This document shows positions 11,780 through 21,899 of a stretch of DNA of 64,000 nt, piece by piece (within the stretch, counting starts at the first letter, position 1; the number at the start of each line of letters is the position of its first letter). The position numbers were made by a program, and so were the translations under genes. Below the pieces are notes generated by a model. The model was not told where the DNA came from. It did no database searches and was given only the letters and a program-made list of their open reading frames with translations. The DNA is from Apiosordaria backusii (taxonomy: Eukaryota > Ascomycota > Sordariomycetes > Sordariales > Lasiosphaeriaceae), in NCBI GenBank assembly GCA_030549205.1, contig JAUKTV010000006.1, forward strand, positions 204,501 to 268,500, given 5' to 3'.

Positions 11780-13433
11780 ATGGCTTCTACCGACACTAAC
11801 GACATCTACTGGCGGGCCTACTTCAAGGCCATCAAGTTGCAGGCCGGCGGAGGTGCGACTGAGCCCGGCATGGGCAAGGAGTACTTCTACATTGCTAGCA
11901 ATGCCAACCGCAGCATTGCTGCCTCTCGCTTCATCCCCATGGCCACCACAAACGAGTATCTGTACCAGGAGGCGGATAACCTGATGGATCCAAATGCGCC
12001 CCTCTATGTTCCTGGTGCCGGAAACACCAGCTACGTTCAAGCTCTCTACACGTGAGAATCCCCTCCGCGCTCAACTTCTGGCTTGATTCCTACTGACACA
12101 GAGTGCCGGCTCCAGTTATCTTCGTCACGTCAAGAGGGTAGGAAACGCAGTCCTGTCACTTTGATGGAGAACCACGCTGACAAGAGGAAACAGCCCAGAG
12201 ACACGCTGACTCCCGAGGAGGAGAAGGCGGAGAAGGCCCTGACGCAGAAGCTGAAGGATGCACAGGCGACCTACAGGTCTGAGCGGAAGAGTGCTATGGC
12301 AGACTGGAAAGAAGAGAAAGACTTTGAGAATCTCTCTTTTGGCGCTTGGGCTTTCAAGAATGCCAGAACGTTCTACGCCGCCTGGGAGGCCCTGAACACT
12401 GCGGATGGCGCACTCCAGGACTTTTTGGCAAGCGTGTATGGGGCTGACGCGCAGAAGTACCGGTCCGACATGAAGAAGATTAGCGGTGTTGCCAACGATA
12501 TCTTGGCACCGGTCCCAGGGTAAGTACCTAATCCGATATCACGCAGAGATGGCCCGTTCGTGTTCGCTTACCACATCTTACCTAGTCTCTCGATGACGTG
12601 CTCCAACATCCCAGTTCTCGATGTTGCCGAGGGCATTGAGAAGGCCAAGAAAGGAGACCGTGGCCCGCCAGTCGGCGAGCCGGTGGGCTACGAGCGGCCC
12701 GCCTACAGCCTTGACCCGCAGTACCGGGACACGATGGACAGGTGGGCCGTCGAGTATGACAGCACCCCCTCCACCGGCAATGCCAAGGTCACGTGGGAGC
12801 AAGGCTCCAAGACAAGCTGGAAGGAGTTTGGCTTCGAGAATATCGAGGCGGGCGGTGGCGTGACACTCTTCGGCTTCCTTCGCATCGGTGGCCACGGCGG
12901 CTCGCACACAGAGTACGAGAATGTCAAGATCGACGAGAAGAACAGCACTGTCGACATCGAGCTGAAGTGGAAGAAGTTGCAGTTCTTCAACGTCTACCCC
13001 GGCACCTGGTGAGTACCTACCTAGCTGGCCGTGAAAATCCCAAGGCGCCCGTGACTGATATCACTGCAGGAACATTCCGCAAATCAGGGAGACGTATCCT
13101 GAAGTTGTGGATCTAGACGAGGCGCAGAAGCTCCTCATCCGCCCGACCCAATTCTTGTGTGCATCGGGTCTGAGCATCACCTGCAAGCTTGGCGGGCAGG
13201 CAAAGGAGGAAGCCGACCGGCTGTACAAGAAACAGGTTGAGGCCGGGGGATCAGCTGGTGTCCGCTGGGGCCTCTTTGGCTTCGACGCCGGCGGTGGGTA
13301 CAAGAAGGAGGATGGCACTCAGACATCGACCAGCTCTTACGACACGCAGAAGGGCGAGCTGACCATCTCCCCGACACCGACATTTGGTAACTGCACCCTT
13401 CTTGGTGTGCGTGGCCAAGCCGTCAGCATCTAG
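11780..13433 (+). CDS. Tandem-pair protein 1, unknown family, five exons (475 aa)
   Basis: Exons are 11780-12051, 12102-12137, 12187-12519, 12586-13008 and 13070-13433. Every junction keeps frame; the introns are 50, 49, 66 and 61 nt. The family is not recognised. Layout: an N-terminal region of about 100 residues, a long charged helical region (about 105-200, rich in Glu/Lys, likely coiled coil), then two beta-rich segments with Gly/Ser-rich turns. Residues near the end read SGLSITCKL and GNCTLLGV. No signal peptide or membrane span is visible, so it is probably cytosolic. It is a full-length paralog of the next gene: shared blocks include EYLxxEA, an IRP/RP-type block before the beta strand, and GN...LLGV at the C-terminus. 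An intron splits a Trp codon (TG/G) at the matching place in both genes. The pairing suggests joint action, possibly as a complex; no function is assigned. Confidence 0.8.
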
Positions 13434-13672
13434 ATGTTGAGCTTGGTGTCAAAGATGCAGGATGAAGTAACGTGGTGGCGAAGTTGCCAATGCAGAATGT
13501 GATATCGGGACTTTGTGGGCGGAAGGAGAGGGGGAGGCAAGCACTGAAGTCGCTCTTTTTGGGTCACCTCTTGTCATGTATCTCGCGTGATAGTCGCTGC
13601 AGGCCGAATCTGGGTGCGCAGGGGTGGGGGAGCCCACCAGTCGGGCTCCAATGTTTCCAGCCATGCCACAAA

Positions 13673-13680
13673 TATAAATA
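13673..13680 (+). promoter_or_regulatory. TATA box of tandem-pair gene 2
   Basis: A perfect TATAAATA lies 128 bases before the ATG at 13,808 and is followed by a CT-rich stretch, as in strong fungal core promoters. It indicates that the second gene of the pair has its own regulated promoter rather than being read through from the first. Confidence 0.6.
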
Positions 13681-13807
13681 CTGACACTGGTACCCTGATT
13701 TGACTGTCTCGGCCCCAAGATCTCGATTCTTCTCTTCCACTCGTCCAATTTTTCTCTGCCGTTTATCTTGTCAGGGGACCTTTTTCATCTCATTTCATCC
13801 CTTCGCA

Positions 13808-15615
13808 ATGGCCGAGGACAAGTTTTCCACCCTTGCCGCCTTCAATATCTTGAAGGTGGTGGATGAGGACGCCCACCCGAACCGCTCATTCTTCGGCGCC
13901 CCCAGATCAGCTGCTGCCCCTTCCCATAGCATCACCTTCGCAGACCAGCACACGCCCGTGTCTGATAATGCTGCCAGCTTTGTTTCCGGTATGGCCATCC
14001 GTGACCACTGGCACCCTCCAAATTCTAATACGCGTATTCACTCTTTCAGGCGCTCCTCAAACTGAACCGCATCTGCGCCCGGGCAAACCACTTCACGTCA
14101 CTGACCCAACAGATCCCAACGGACCCATTCGCCTCCTCCCCCCTGTCAATTTCTCCCCTTTTCCTATCGATAAGGGGCATCTGGTCGGTTCGCCAGGACA
14201 TCCCCAAGCACGATATGGGCCTCTGGTCAGAGCCTTTGCTCTTGCCCTCCGCCCATTCGTGACTCTCGATGGGGACCTATCCGCAAGTGGCAAAGCCTTC
14301 TTCGTGGGCAGCCCGCTGCAATACGGCATCCCAACATCACTAGACGAGAAGGAGTACCTCAACGAGGCGCTCTTCACCATGTCTGACCCGATCCAAACGC
14401 TCAGGAGCCCCGTGTTCAGCACTGCGGCAATGAGCTACTTTGAATGGCTCAGAGCGTAGGCACCCCCTTAACTCCCCTCCCACGATCTCCAAAGTCTAAC
14501 CAGGTGTATCACGAACAGCTATGTTCGCAACGTAGAACCCGTCAAGATCGACAGTGTAAGAGCCCCCTCATGACTTTGCACACCTGCCCCCCGAATGTGT
14601 GCTAACCATCCCACCAGCCCCCCGCCGACCCAAACCTCGCCGCCGCCTACAAGGAAGCCGCCCAAAACGCCGACATCGAGTTCAAGAAGGCCCTCCACAA
14701 CTTCAAAGACGCGGCAGCAGTGGACACCTCGCTCAAGTTCAACGACTGGATGAACGGGCCATTCGGCAAGGCCTACCGCGACGCCTGTGACGACCGCGAC
14801 GCCAAGAACGAAGCCCTCCGGAACGCGCAGGGAAAAGGCCTCTCCGACGTCGCCCGGGCGCGCGAGATGCTCGACTCGGCCCGGGGCCGCCTCGACTTCA
14901 AAGTGGGCAACAACATGCCTTGCGCGCTCCGGGACATATCCGACCGGGAGGATCCGAAAGAGAAAGCGGCGACGTTCCTGCCCTTGTACTACCTGAGTGG
15001 GTACGCAAAGGCGAGCGAGACGTGGATCACGAGGGCGCGCTCGCTGCAGGAGCAGAACGTGCCGTTCAAGCCTGTGCCCGACGGCCCGGGTACGACGTGG
15101 GCGCACCTGGGGTTCCCCGACGTGGAGGATGAGATGCCGAAGGATCCGGAGCCTTGGCTCAATGACATAACCATCACGTTGAGGTTCCGTGGCATGGGCG
15201 CGTTTGACGTGCGGCGCGGGTTGTGGTAAGTGCCCGTCTCTTCTTCATACCATCCCTCCCCATCAATTTAAAACCTCCACTAACTCCCGAGAGGGACATC
15301 TCCGGCCTCAAAACGGTGCTCCCGCCTCTTCTTCCCACTGCGGTCCATGACCTGAAGAGACCGATCCTCAAAACGACCAAGGTTCTCATCGGATACGGCG
15401 TTCAAATCATCGTCGAGCTTCCTCCCAAGGCGGCTGAGGAAGCTCGCGCCAAGTCGCAAGGGGGGAAGCTGGCGATTGTGCCTGAGATCCTGGGGAATAT
15501 GCCAGCGACGTGGAATGATGATGGCACGTCCCTTGTTGCGAGCTTGGATGCCGGGAATGCCTACCCTGTGTTGCTTGGGGTTTTGTGCCAGAGTATTAAT
15601 GATGATGAGGAGTAG
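13808..15615 (+). CDS. Tandem-pair protein 2, longer paralog, five exons (517 aa)
   Basis: Exons are 13808-13988, 14050-14455, 14519-14555, 14618-15225 and 15294-15615 (introns 61, 63, 62 and 68 nt, with CTAAT/CTAAC branch sites). Compared with its neighbour it has about 115 extra N-terminal residues that are polar and Pro-rich. After these the two align end to end: VRAFALAL against YWRAYFKAI, EYLNEALFTMSDP against EYLYQEADNLMDP, a charged helical middle region, and then RPILKTTKVLIGYGVQI and GNAYPVLLGV against matching C-terminal strands. The third exon is only 37 nt. Two introns occupy matching positions in both genes: a phase-2 intron before the short exon, and one splitting TG/G of a Trp codon before the last exon. 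There is no signal peptide or membrane span, and the family is not recognised. Exons 4 and 5 each begin C-rich and end G-rich on the coding strand. Confidence 0.8.
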
Positions 15616-16789
15616 GGTTCGGGGGCGATATGGTACCTGACTGAGATTTATGTATAGGTCAGATGGTAGGGAGTTTCATTAGTGTTGTGTTGTTAAAGCT
15701 CCCAGCAACAGTAACCACGCCCATGCCACACTTTTCTTTTCCTCACAAACTCCAATGTTTCTCCAATGGCGTGTCTTCTCCTCCGCTAATGAGCCTTTTG
15801 GAGCAGGTTTTACGTTTCTGTTGGATTAGAAAAGCTTGCAAAAACCTCTCGTGTATCTCCTTCCATAACAAGCTTTAGAGAGCTGACTTGGGTTAAACGT
15901 GTGGAAATAGGTGACAGTGTGTCATCCCGACCCCACTTGTTGAAGAGTCCCTGCACGGCATTCCAGGACCAAAATTGACCAAGAACTTGAAGAGGAAGGT
16001 TCAAAGTACACCTGCCATATACAGACCGTCCTTGGAGGGATGTGATTGTGGGTTAATTATCATTGCATTCCGTGGTAGTTTGTTCCTATCGCAAAGGTGA
16101 CCGTCCTGATCATACCTGCATCTCGTGGATGTGTGACATGTGGGGGGTTGGGAAGGCTGCGCCTGTCACGATATCGCGGGGATGGATGGCGAGAGCTTTC
16201 ATTATCATGCCGAGTTGTGCTTTGCCAGCTCCAAAGTCGATGATGGAAAAGCCTCATCATCACTAGCTCATATGTCTCCAACTTTACCTTCTGGATCTGG
16301 TGGTGCGGGGTAGCAACTTGGAGGCCCAGGCCACCTGCCATCCGCCCTGTTAAAGGCAACATCACCGCAAGAGATCTTAATTAAGAAATATATTGCGGCC
16401 GCAGTCGATAAGCTTTTGGAGCACCTTGACGGCTGTTTTTCACAGTCCTGGTCACAATGGAGCTTGGGTGTCGAGTGTGTTGACAAGCTTGAATAAAGGT
16501 GGGGTGTACCCCGCGTTTTCCCCATCCTTGACTCCTTGAGCTCCAACTTTCATTGTCATGCAACTGCAAACACGCTGCAACACAAGGACACCCATACAAG
16601 GCTTTCTTAAAACCCTTGTTTGCGACTTGACAACGACATTTCCTTCATCCTTGGTATAAATGCGCGTTACTTCGCCAATAGGTTGATGACCTGGCCCTGA
16701 CCCGGGCTGGCCCTCTGCACGACATCAACGGATATATCGACGTTGCTGATAGTAGACTGGATCGTTCACCATTACACCGATTTCTCAGA
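15616..16789. other. Intergenic region with a cluster of rare restriction sites
   Basis: No gene seen. An AT-rich stretch at 16,372-16,415 contains AGATCT, TTAATTAA, GCGGCCGC and AAGCTT within 44 bases (see findings). The last 150 bases are the promoter of the F-box gene. Confidence 0.4.
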
Positions 16790-18511
16790 ATGGCCACCGA
16801 CCTGAGCAATGGCCCTGACAGCACCCTAATATCCAGCGGCAAAGAAAAGGAGGCACCAGGTATGCTCCGACAAGAGCCAATGTCAAGCCAAGTGGAGACT
16901 GACCGTATGCCACATACAGGACCCTCCAGACTGGAACTGCTCCCCGCTGAGCTAGTATACAGCATCCTATCCTACCTCTCCCCGTACGATCTCGCCGCCG
17001 TCTCAGGAACATCTCGCACCTTGTTCACCCGTGCCACCGCCGATCACCTCTGGCAAGCCCTGATCCAAGAAAATGTCCCTGGCGTCCGGGTCAAGTCCCC
17101 CTCCCCATGCCCGAGCTTCCGAGCCCTCTATATAGCCCACGACCCCCGCTGGTTCCTCCCCAAATACAAAATATGGTTCTCCGACGGCGACCTCACCGGC
17201 CGGCTCATCATAGCCCGCTTCGACCCCCGAAGAGGCTGCATAGAAGGCTACCAACTCGTCGCCGCAAGCCGGAGCCGCACCTCCCACCCCTGGACCGCCG
17301 ACCCCGACGTCATGATCCACAACTTTGACCCCGTCGTCCAACTCCACCTCGACAAACCCATCATCCAACTCGACGCCATCGACCCTACCGAGTCCCAGGA
17401 CTTTGGCCCCGAAACCCAATCCTACGGCGGCGGAATCACCACCATCAAACTCCGCCGTGACCGCTCCCGCGGTTCCTCTCCTTCCTCACCCCCCTCCCGC
17501 CTCGCTTCCGAAATCCCCATGCAAAACGGCTCCGACTCAATGTACTCAACCTTTATCCTCTCGCGCCTCCTCTCCCCCTCCGAAATCTCCTCTCGCTGCT
17601 TCGAACCCTTCCCCTATGGCTCCATCTGGCCGCCCCCCACCATCCCCTCCAGCCAGCGCGTGCTAGGTGCCTGCCTCCACCACTTCCAGCAGCAGCTCCT
17701 CAAGCCTGAATCCCGGCCGTCTTGTCGCTCCAACTTGTCTGATATGACGTTTCGAATTCGGAAGTGGCTGACTATGCGCGTCCCGGAGAATGACGACAAC
17801 ACCTCCGTCAGGAATTACTTTAGCACCATCTCGAACCTCATCCCCGTTGACCTAGACGTAGACGAGGATAATGTACCGTTGAGGTTGCACATCGGTGAAG
17901 AAATCGCCACGTATGCTACCCTAGATCCGAAACTGTATACCCCCACGAAAGAAAAACCGTGGAGAGGAATCTGGGTGGGGGATTACAGCGGGCATGGGTG
18001 TGAATTTCTTCTTGTTACTCAACCAGATGATGATATCCCCTTCGACAGTGAAGCAATCCAGCCGAGGGAGGGGGAATCACCCGAGGAGTTTGAACAGAGA
18101 AGATACGAAGAGACTGTCTACCGGGGGAGATTGGACGCGATCAAACTAAGCGGGGACCCGAATGTTCCCCGAGGGGAGGTGACGTTTCGAGTGGGGGATT
18201 TGGGAGATAAAGGGCTGGTGAGGGTTTGCGAGGATGAACCGTTTGAGGGTGTGAGGATGGTGAGGAGCGAGGGGCATGTGGCTTCGACGGGGTTTGTTCT
18301 CGGTAAGTCATCATCCGACATTGGTGTTCTAAAAAGGGGTGAAAAGGCTGACATGATACCAACATTTATTTGGGACGGGATGATAGATAGTTTTATCGAG
18401 TCGCAGTTGTTGTTGATATCGCATGACAGGCTGGCGCAGTACTGGATTGACTGGGGGCATATTAGCTTTTTTGAGAGGGTGGATATCGATAGGTTTTTGA
18501 CACCGGCGTAG
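16790..18511 (+). CDS. F-box protein, FBXO31-like C-terminus
   Basis: An F-box (about residues 47-93: LELLPAELVYSILSYLSPYD... through DHLWQALIQE) sits near the N-terminus. It would bind Skp1 in an SCF ubiquitin ligase, with the rest selecting substrates. The C-terminal half has KPWRGIWVGDYSGHGCEFLL and SHDRLAQYW, blocks I associate with fungal proteins related to the FBXO31 substrate-binding barrel. The frame is open for 573 codons, but 18303-18386 looks like an 84-nt intron (GTAAGT donor, GCTGAC branch site, GATAG acceptor). It is a multiple of three and has no stop. Removing it joins STGFVL directly to DSFIESQ, which reads like the family consensus; the spliced protein is 545 aa. The gene is convergent with the sulfite oxidase gene. 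The coding strand flips from C-rich to G-rich near 17,700. Its substrate is unknown. Confidence 0.88.
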   Translation: MATDLSNGPDSTLISSGKEKEAPGMLRQEPMSSQVETDRMPHTGPSRLELLPAELVYSILSYLSPYDLAAVSGTSRTLFTRATADHLWQALIQENVPGVRVKSPSPCPSFRALYIAHDPRWFLPKYKIWFSDGDLTGRLIIARFDPRRGCIEGYQLVAASRSRTSHPWTADPDVMIHNFDPVVQLHLDKPIIQLDAIDPTESQDFGPETQSYGGGITTIKLRRDRSRGSSPSSPPSRLASEIPMQNGSDSMYSTFILSRLLSPSEISSRCFEPFPYGSIWPPPTIPSSQRVLGACLHHFQQQLLKPESRPSCRSNLSDMTFRIRKWLTMRVPENDDNTSVRNYFSTISNLIPVDLDVDEDNVPLRLHIGEEIATYATLDPKLYTPTKEKPWRGIWVGDYSGHGCEFLLVTQPDDDIPFDSEAIQPREGESPEEFEQRRYEETVYRGRLDAIKLSGDPNVPRGEVTFRVGDLGDKGLVRVCEDEPFEGVRMVRSEGHVASTGFVLGKSSSDIGVLKRGEKADMIPTFIWDGMIDSFIESQLLLISHDRLAQYWIDWGHISFFERVDIDRFLTPA

Positions 18512-18907
18512 GGAGTGAGTGAGCAGTTGGGATTATCCTGTTTACTGTGTAAGTTATGGTGATTGAGGAGGGTCAAAGGGCAGATTGGCATTATTATACC
18601 CATGGCATAGAGCAGATTGGACATTTATAATAATGAATAATGGAAACACGGAACTTGCACGGTGGAATTAATACATGATACCGCGCAACTCCCAAATATC
18701 TAATTAGGTATTATTATTATCACGCCATCCAAAAGACAGAGATTAACTACCTACTGTTGCCCAGTTGTGTTGAGAAAAGTCCCGTTCCCTTGTACCAAGG
18801 TTCTCACTATCCCTAAAAAAAACCCTTTCCCTGCCCGGTGTAAAAATATCCCCATAAACGCCACCTTTTCCCCCCTCCATAACCAACCACGCCCTCCCTT
18901 CCCATAA

Positions 18908-21082
18908 TTACTTTTTCCCATTCACCAAAGAAGCAGCCCTCTCCATCCCAACCCTCACCTCCTCCGCCTCCCTCCTAAACCCGCACCCGTACGTCTCCCC
19001 GGTACTCCACGTCAGCCCGCCCGGCTTCCCATTCCCCTTGGTACACTCGGGACAAATCTTCACCCTGTGCCACGCCGTAGCTAGGTTCCCCCTAACGTTA
19101 TATATCCCCTTGTGGCTCTCCGGCTGGGTGTTATAACTCTCGTCCGTAGCTTTAACGATAAGCGTGGTGCACTTCTTGTTCTTCTCATCCTTCTTGCCTA
19201 GCAGCCCCCTCGATCGGCCGAACCCGTCCTCGCAGTCTTGTCCTACTTTCTGTAGAGCAGGTGGAAGTGCGGGAGTAGCGGTGGTGGTTGGGAGGAGGGA
19301 TAACACAGGCAGGGTACCTTCATACCGCCACCTTGTCCACCCCCAGGTTTTATTCCCATGACACGGGGTGGCAGGGTTGGAGCAGTCGTCTACCAGTTCG
19401 GCTTGGTCCCATGTTGCGCCGCCGTCGAGTGAGACATCCACCCGGGTGATCTTGCGGCCTCCGCCGGAGTAGGCGTACCCCTGAAGGGCGATGGGCTCAT
19501 TATCGGGGGTGGTTTCCGGGCAGGGGTTTGTTGTGCCGTGGTTTTCGGTTGCTGGTTTGGGGGTGAAGCCTACTTTTTGGGGGGTGGCTGCCATGTCGAT
19601 TGTTCTCTTGTGGGTGTTGGGGGTATTACTGTTACCGCCCATCCAGGGGACTTTGCCCTTGCGTACACAATCCCCCACCCAAACTCCCGTTATCGCGCTT
19701 GTGATGGGCATTTCCTGGATAGAAGGGGCTTTTTCCCAGTCTGGATTGGGACCTTCATTGGGTCCAAACGACTTGTAATCCCTCCGTTGCCATTGCGATG
19801 GTGATTCCTCGTCTGAGATGACGATCTTGTTCAACCATTTCACACTACGGGCGGCGACATTACCCGGAACGACTGCTCGTAATGGAAAACCGTGATCTCG
19901 GGGGAGGGGCTCGCCGTTCATGTTGAACGCTAACAACACATCGCCTGTAGGAGAGAGGGCTTTGGAGAGTGGAATCGAGGCGCCGTAAGCCTCCGCGCCG
20001 GTGAACTGCGCATGCAGGGAGTTGGCTTCCGGCTGGTCTGGTGTGGTGTTGAGGCCTGCATCAGCGAGGACATCAGACAACCTCACGCCCTCCCACTCGG
20101 CATTGCTGATTGCACCCACTCCCCATTGAAGACCATTGGTTTTGCCGGCGTGGCGCGTCATGTCGTTTCGTCTATTTCCACTGCATTGTAGCACAGCCGT
20201 GACTTTGTGCATGGGGAACTTGGCCTTGAGTTCGCCAATGGTATACTGCTTGACCTCTCCATCTGGGAGCTCGACCGTAAGCGCAAACTCGTCCGCCTTG
20301 GCCTCTTCCACCACGGGCACCCACATGTGATGCCTGATGTAGAAAAGGTCATTGGGTGTGTAAAACGTCCGGTCAAGCTCTTCATTTGGTGGCTCCGCAT
20401 TCCGAGGCTTGAGAGTATGCGTGATGAGCCTCGGATCCCGCACTGGATCGTCCTCAAACGGGTCCTCTATGCTCTCAGCAGCCGGCCGTCCATCAGGGCC
20501 TAAATCTGCAGCGTCGATAAACCCAATCATGTATTGTCCCAGAATCTCCTTAACATGAGGAGCATTGTGGATGCTAAAGATATTCCAATATGGCTCGAGG
20601 CTCGCACCAGCTGCCCGGAGAATAACATCACCTCCTGGGTGCGCCTCAATCCAGTCGGTAATATTGTAGACCTTGTCTTCGAATGTGACCCATGGCTCGG
20701 AGGAGTCGGGGCCATGTTTTCGAACATCGGAGAGGCGGAACCGTGGGATGGAGGGATCGCGGTTGTCACCGGAGGGTGATACGGACGCTTCTGGCAGATG
20801 TTCGGTGTCGTGATTCTGTGACAATGCCAAGAAAGAAGCAACAAGGCCACCGCCAACAAGCCAGCCAACCGGGGCGACTCGAGCGGTTCTAACATTCGAG
20901 CTGGCCGGTTTGTCTGACGCCGATCGGGGATTCGTGTCTGGCGACGTTCGGCGGGGTGCGCTTGTGTGTAGAGGACGAGTTCGAAGTCTACAAGGCTGAC
21001 ATGTCGTCAAGTTGATCGGGGCGCGTCGGGTGGCATGCTTTAGGAGCTTGTCGGCAGCTATTCGTGGAATGCGTGTAGCCAT
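18908..21082 (-). CDS. Mitochondrial sulfite oxidase (cytochrome b5 + Moco), 724 aa
   Basis: Oxidises sulfite to sulfate, probably in the mitochondrial intermembrane space with cytochrome c as acceptor. The order is that of animal-type sulfite oxidase. First comes a basic, Arg-rich presequence (1-60) with a hydrophobic segment near 75-95. Next is a cytochrome b5 domain with the heme ligand block HPGGD (148-152) and a second His in IFSIHN. The molybdenum-cofactor domain follows, with QCSGNRR (Cys300 as the molybdenum ligand) and RDHGFPLRAVVPG. The C-terminal dimerisation domain has the VSLDGGATW block. No FAD/NADH reductase domain follows, which excludes nitrate reductase. An in-frame ATG 24 bases upstream (21106) is possible, but the intervening TTACACAG resembles a leader splice acceptor, so I prefer 21082. 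The 3' end lies 400 bases from the convergent F-box gene. The insert near 500-520 (Asn/Thr-rich) is longer than I expect for the family. Confidence 0.92.
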   Translation of the reverse strand: MATRIPRIAADKLLKHATRRAPINLTTCQPCRLRTRPLHTSAPRRTSPDTNPRSASDKPASSNVRTARVAPVGWLVGGGLVASFLALSQNHDTEHLPEASVSPSGDNRDPSIPRFRLSDVRKHGPDSSEPWVTFEDKVYNITDWIEAHPGGDVILRAAGASLEPYWNIFSIHNAPHVKEILGQYMIGFIDAADLGPDGRPAAESIEDPFEDDPVRDPRLITHTLKPRNAEPPNEELDRTFYTPNDLFYIRHHMWVPVVEEAKADEFALTVELPDGEVKQYTIGELKAKFPMHKVTAVLQCSGNRRNDMTRHAGKTNGLQWGVGAISNAEWEGVRLSDVLADAGLNTTPDQPEANSLHAQFTGAEAYGASIPLSKALSPTGDVLLAFNMNGEPLPRDHGFPLRAVVPGNVAARSVKWLNKIVISDEESPSQWQRRDYKSFGPNEGPNPDWEKAPSIQEMPITSAITGVWVGDCVRKGKVPWMGGNSNTPNTHKRTIDMAATPQKVGFTPKPATENHGTTNPCPETTPDNEPIALQGYAYSGGGRKITRVDVSLDGGATWDQAELVDDCSNPATPCHGNKTWGWTRWRYEGTLPVLSLLPTTTATPALPPALQKVGQDCEDGFGRSRGLLGKKDEKNKKCTTLIVKATDESYNTQPESHKGIYNVRGNLATAWHRVKICPECTKGNGKPGGLTWSTGETYGCGFRREAEEVRVGMERAASLVNGKK

Positions 21083-21106
21083 GACGAGGTTCTGTGTAAG
21101 GTACAT

Positions 21107-21899
21107 ACAAGAATCAGTGGGCTGCTGTCTGCTTGGACCGCAGGATTCGAAGTGAATTCAAAAAAACAACGGACACGCCCAAAGATAACTTCACATTTTC
21201 CAGAAGAGACGCTGATCCAACGTGGTCATCTGATCGTCTCGTTGTACAGGGAACAAGATAAGGTAAGACATTGGCGTCGGAAGCGGAAGCGACAGGGCGT
21301 TAGGTTGGTGGTTGGACAAAGCCTCCAGACGGCGCGCGGTCGGGTCATCCAATCTCTGTCCACCACGCAGTGCAAGCGCTGTTCACCGCCAGACGAACAC
21401 GATATTCCAATCGCCATAGTCAGACCAGTCGGGAAGGGGAAGGTTTCTGTTGTCGCTGCCAGAGTCAGTTGGCCGATGCTTGCCGTCGAGAGAAAGAAGC
21501 TGTTACGTCAAGGGTCCAGCCGAGCTGCACGTCGGGAGCATTCCCATTATCTGAGGCCCCCTGTGATTGGTCAGATGACAGCCCAACTTCTGGAGACCGT
21601 CCGGTGACTTGGAGCGCGGTGCTGTGCCGCTGTGGAGCAGAAGCTTTCCCCGGATTTTCAGCGACTTTTCTGGCGCCTTGGCCCTGAAGCGGCCCCGTCT
21701 TGGCAATGCAACCACTCCACCAGACACTGAACTTCGACTTCAGGTGAGAACAACCATGAGAAAAACCACTGTATTTTATCATGTTTAAATAATATTCCTA
21801 TGAGATCTTGATAATAGAAAATTAAATAAAAACTAAGAAAAAATGAACACTCCCATATTTTGACCCAATACTCCCCGTCACGACCACCAAATTCCTGAT
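21107..21899. other. Intergenic region, no gene seen
   Basis: Upstream region of the sulfite oxidase gene and 3' end of the giant minus-strand gene; AT-rich near 21,780-21,860. No supportable coding sequence. Confidence 0.45.
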
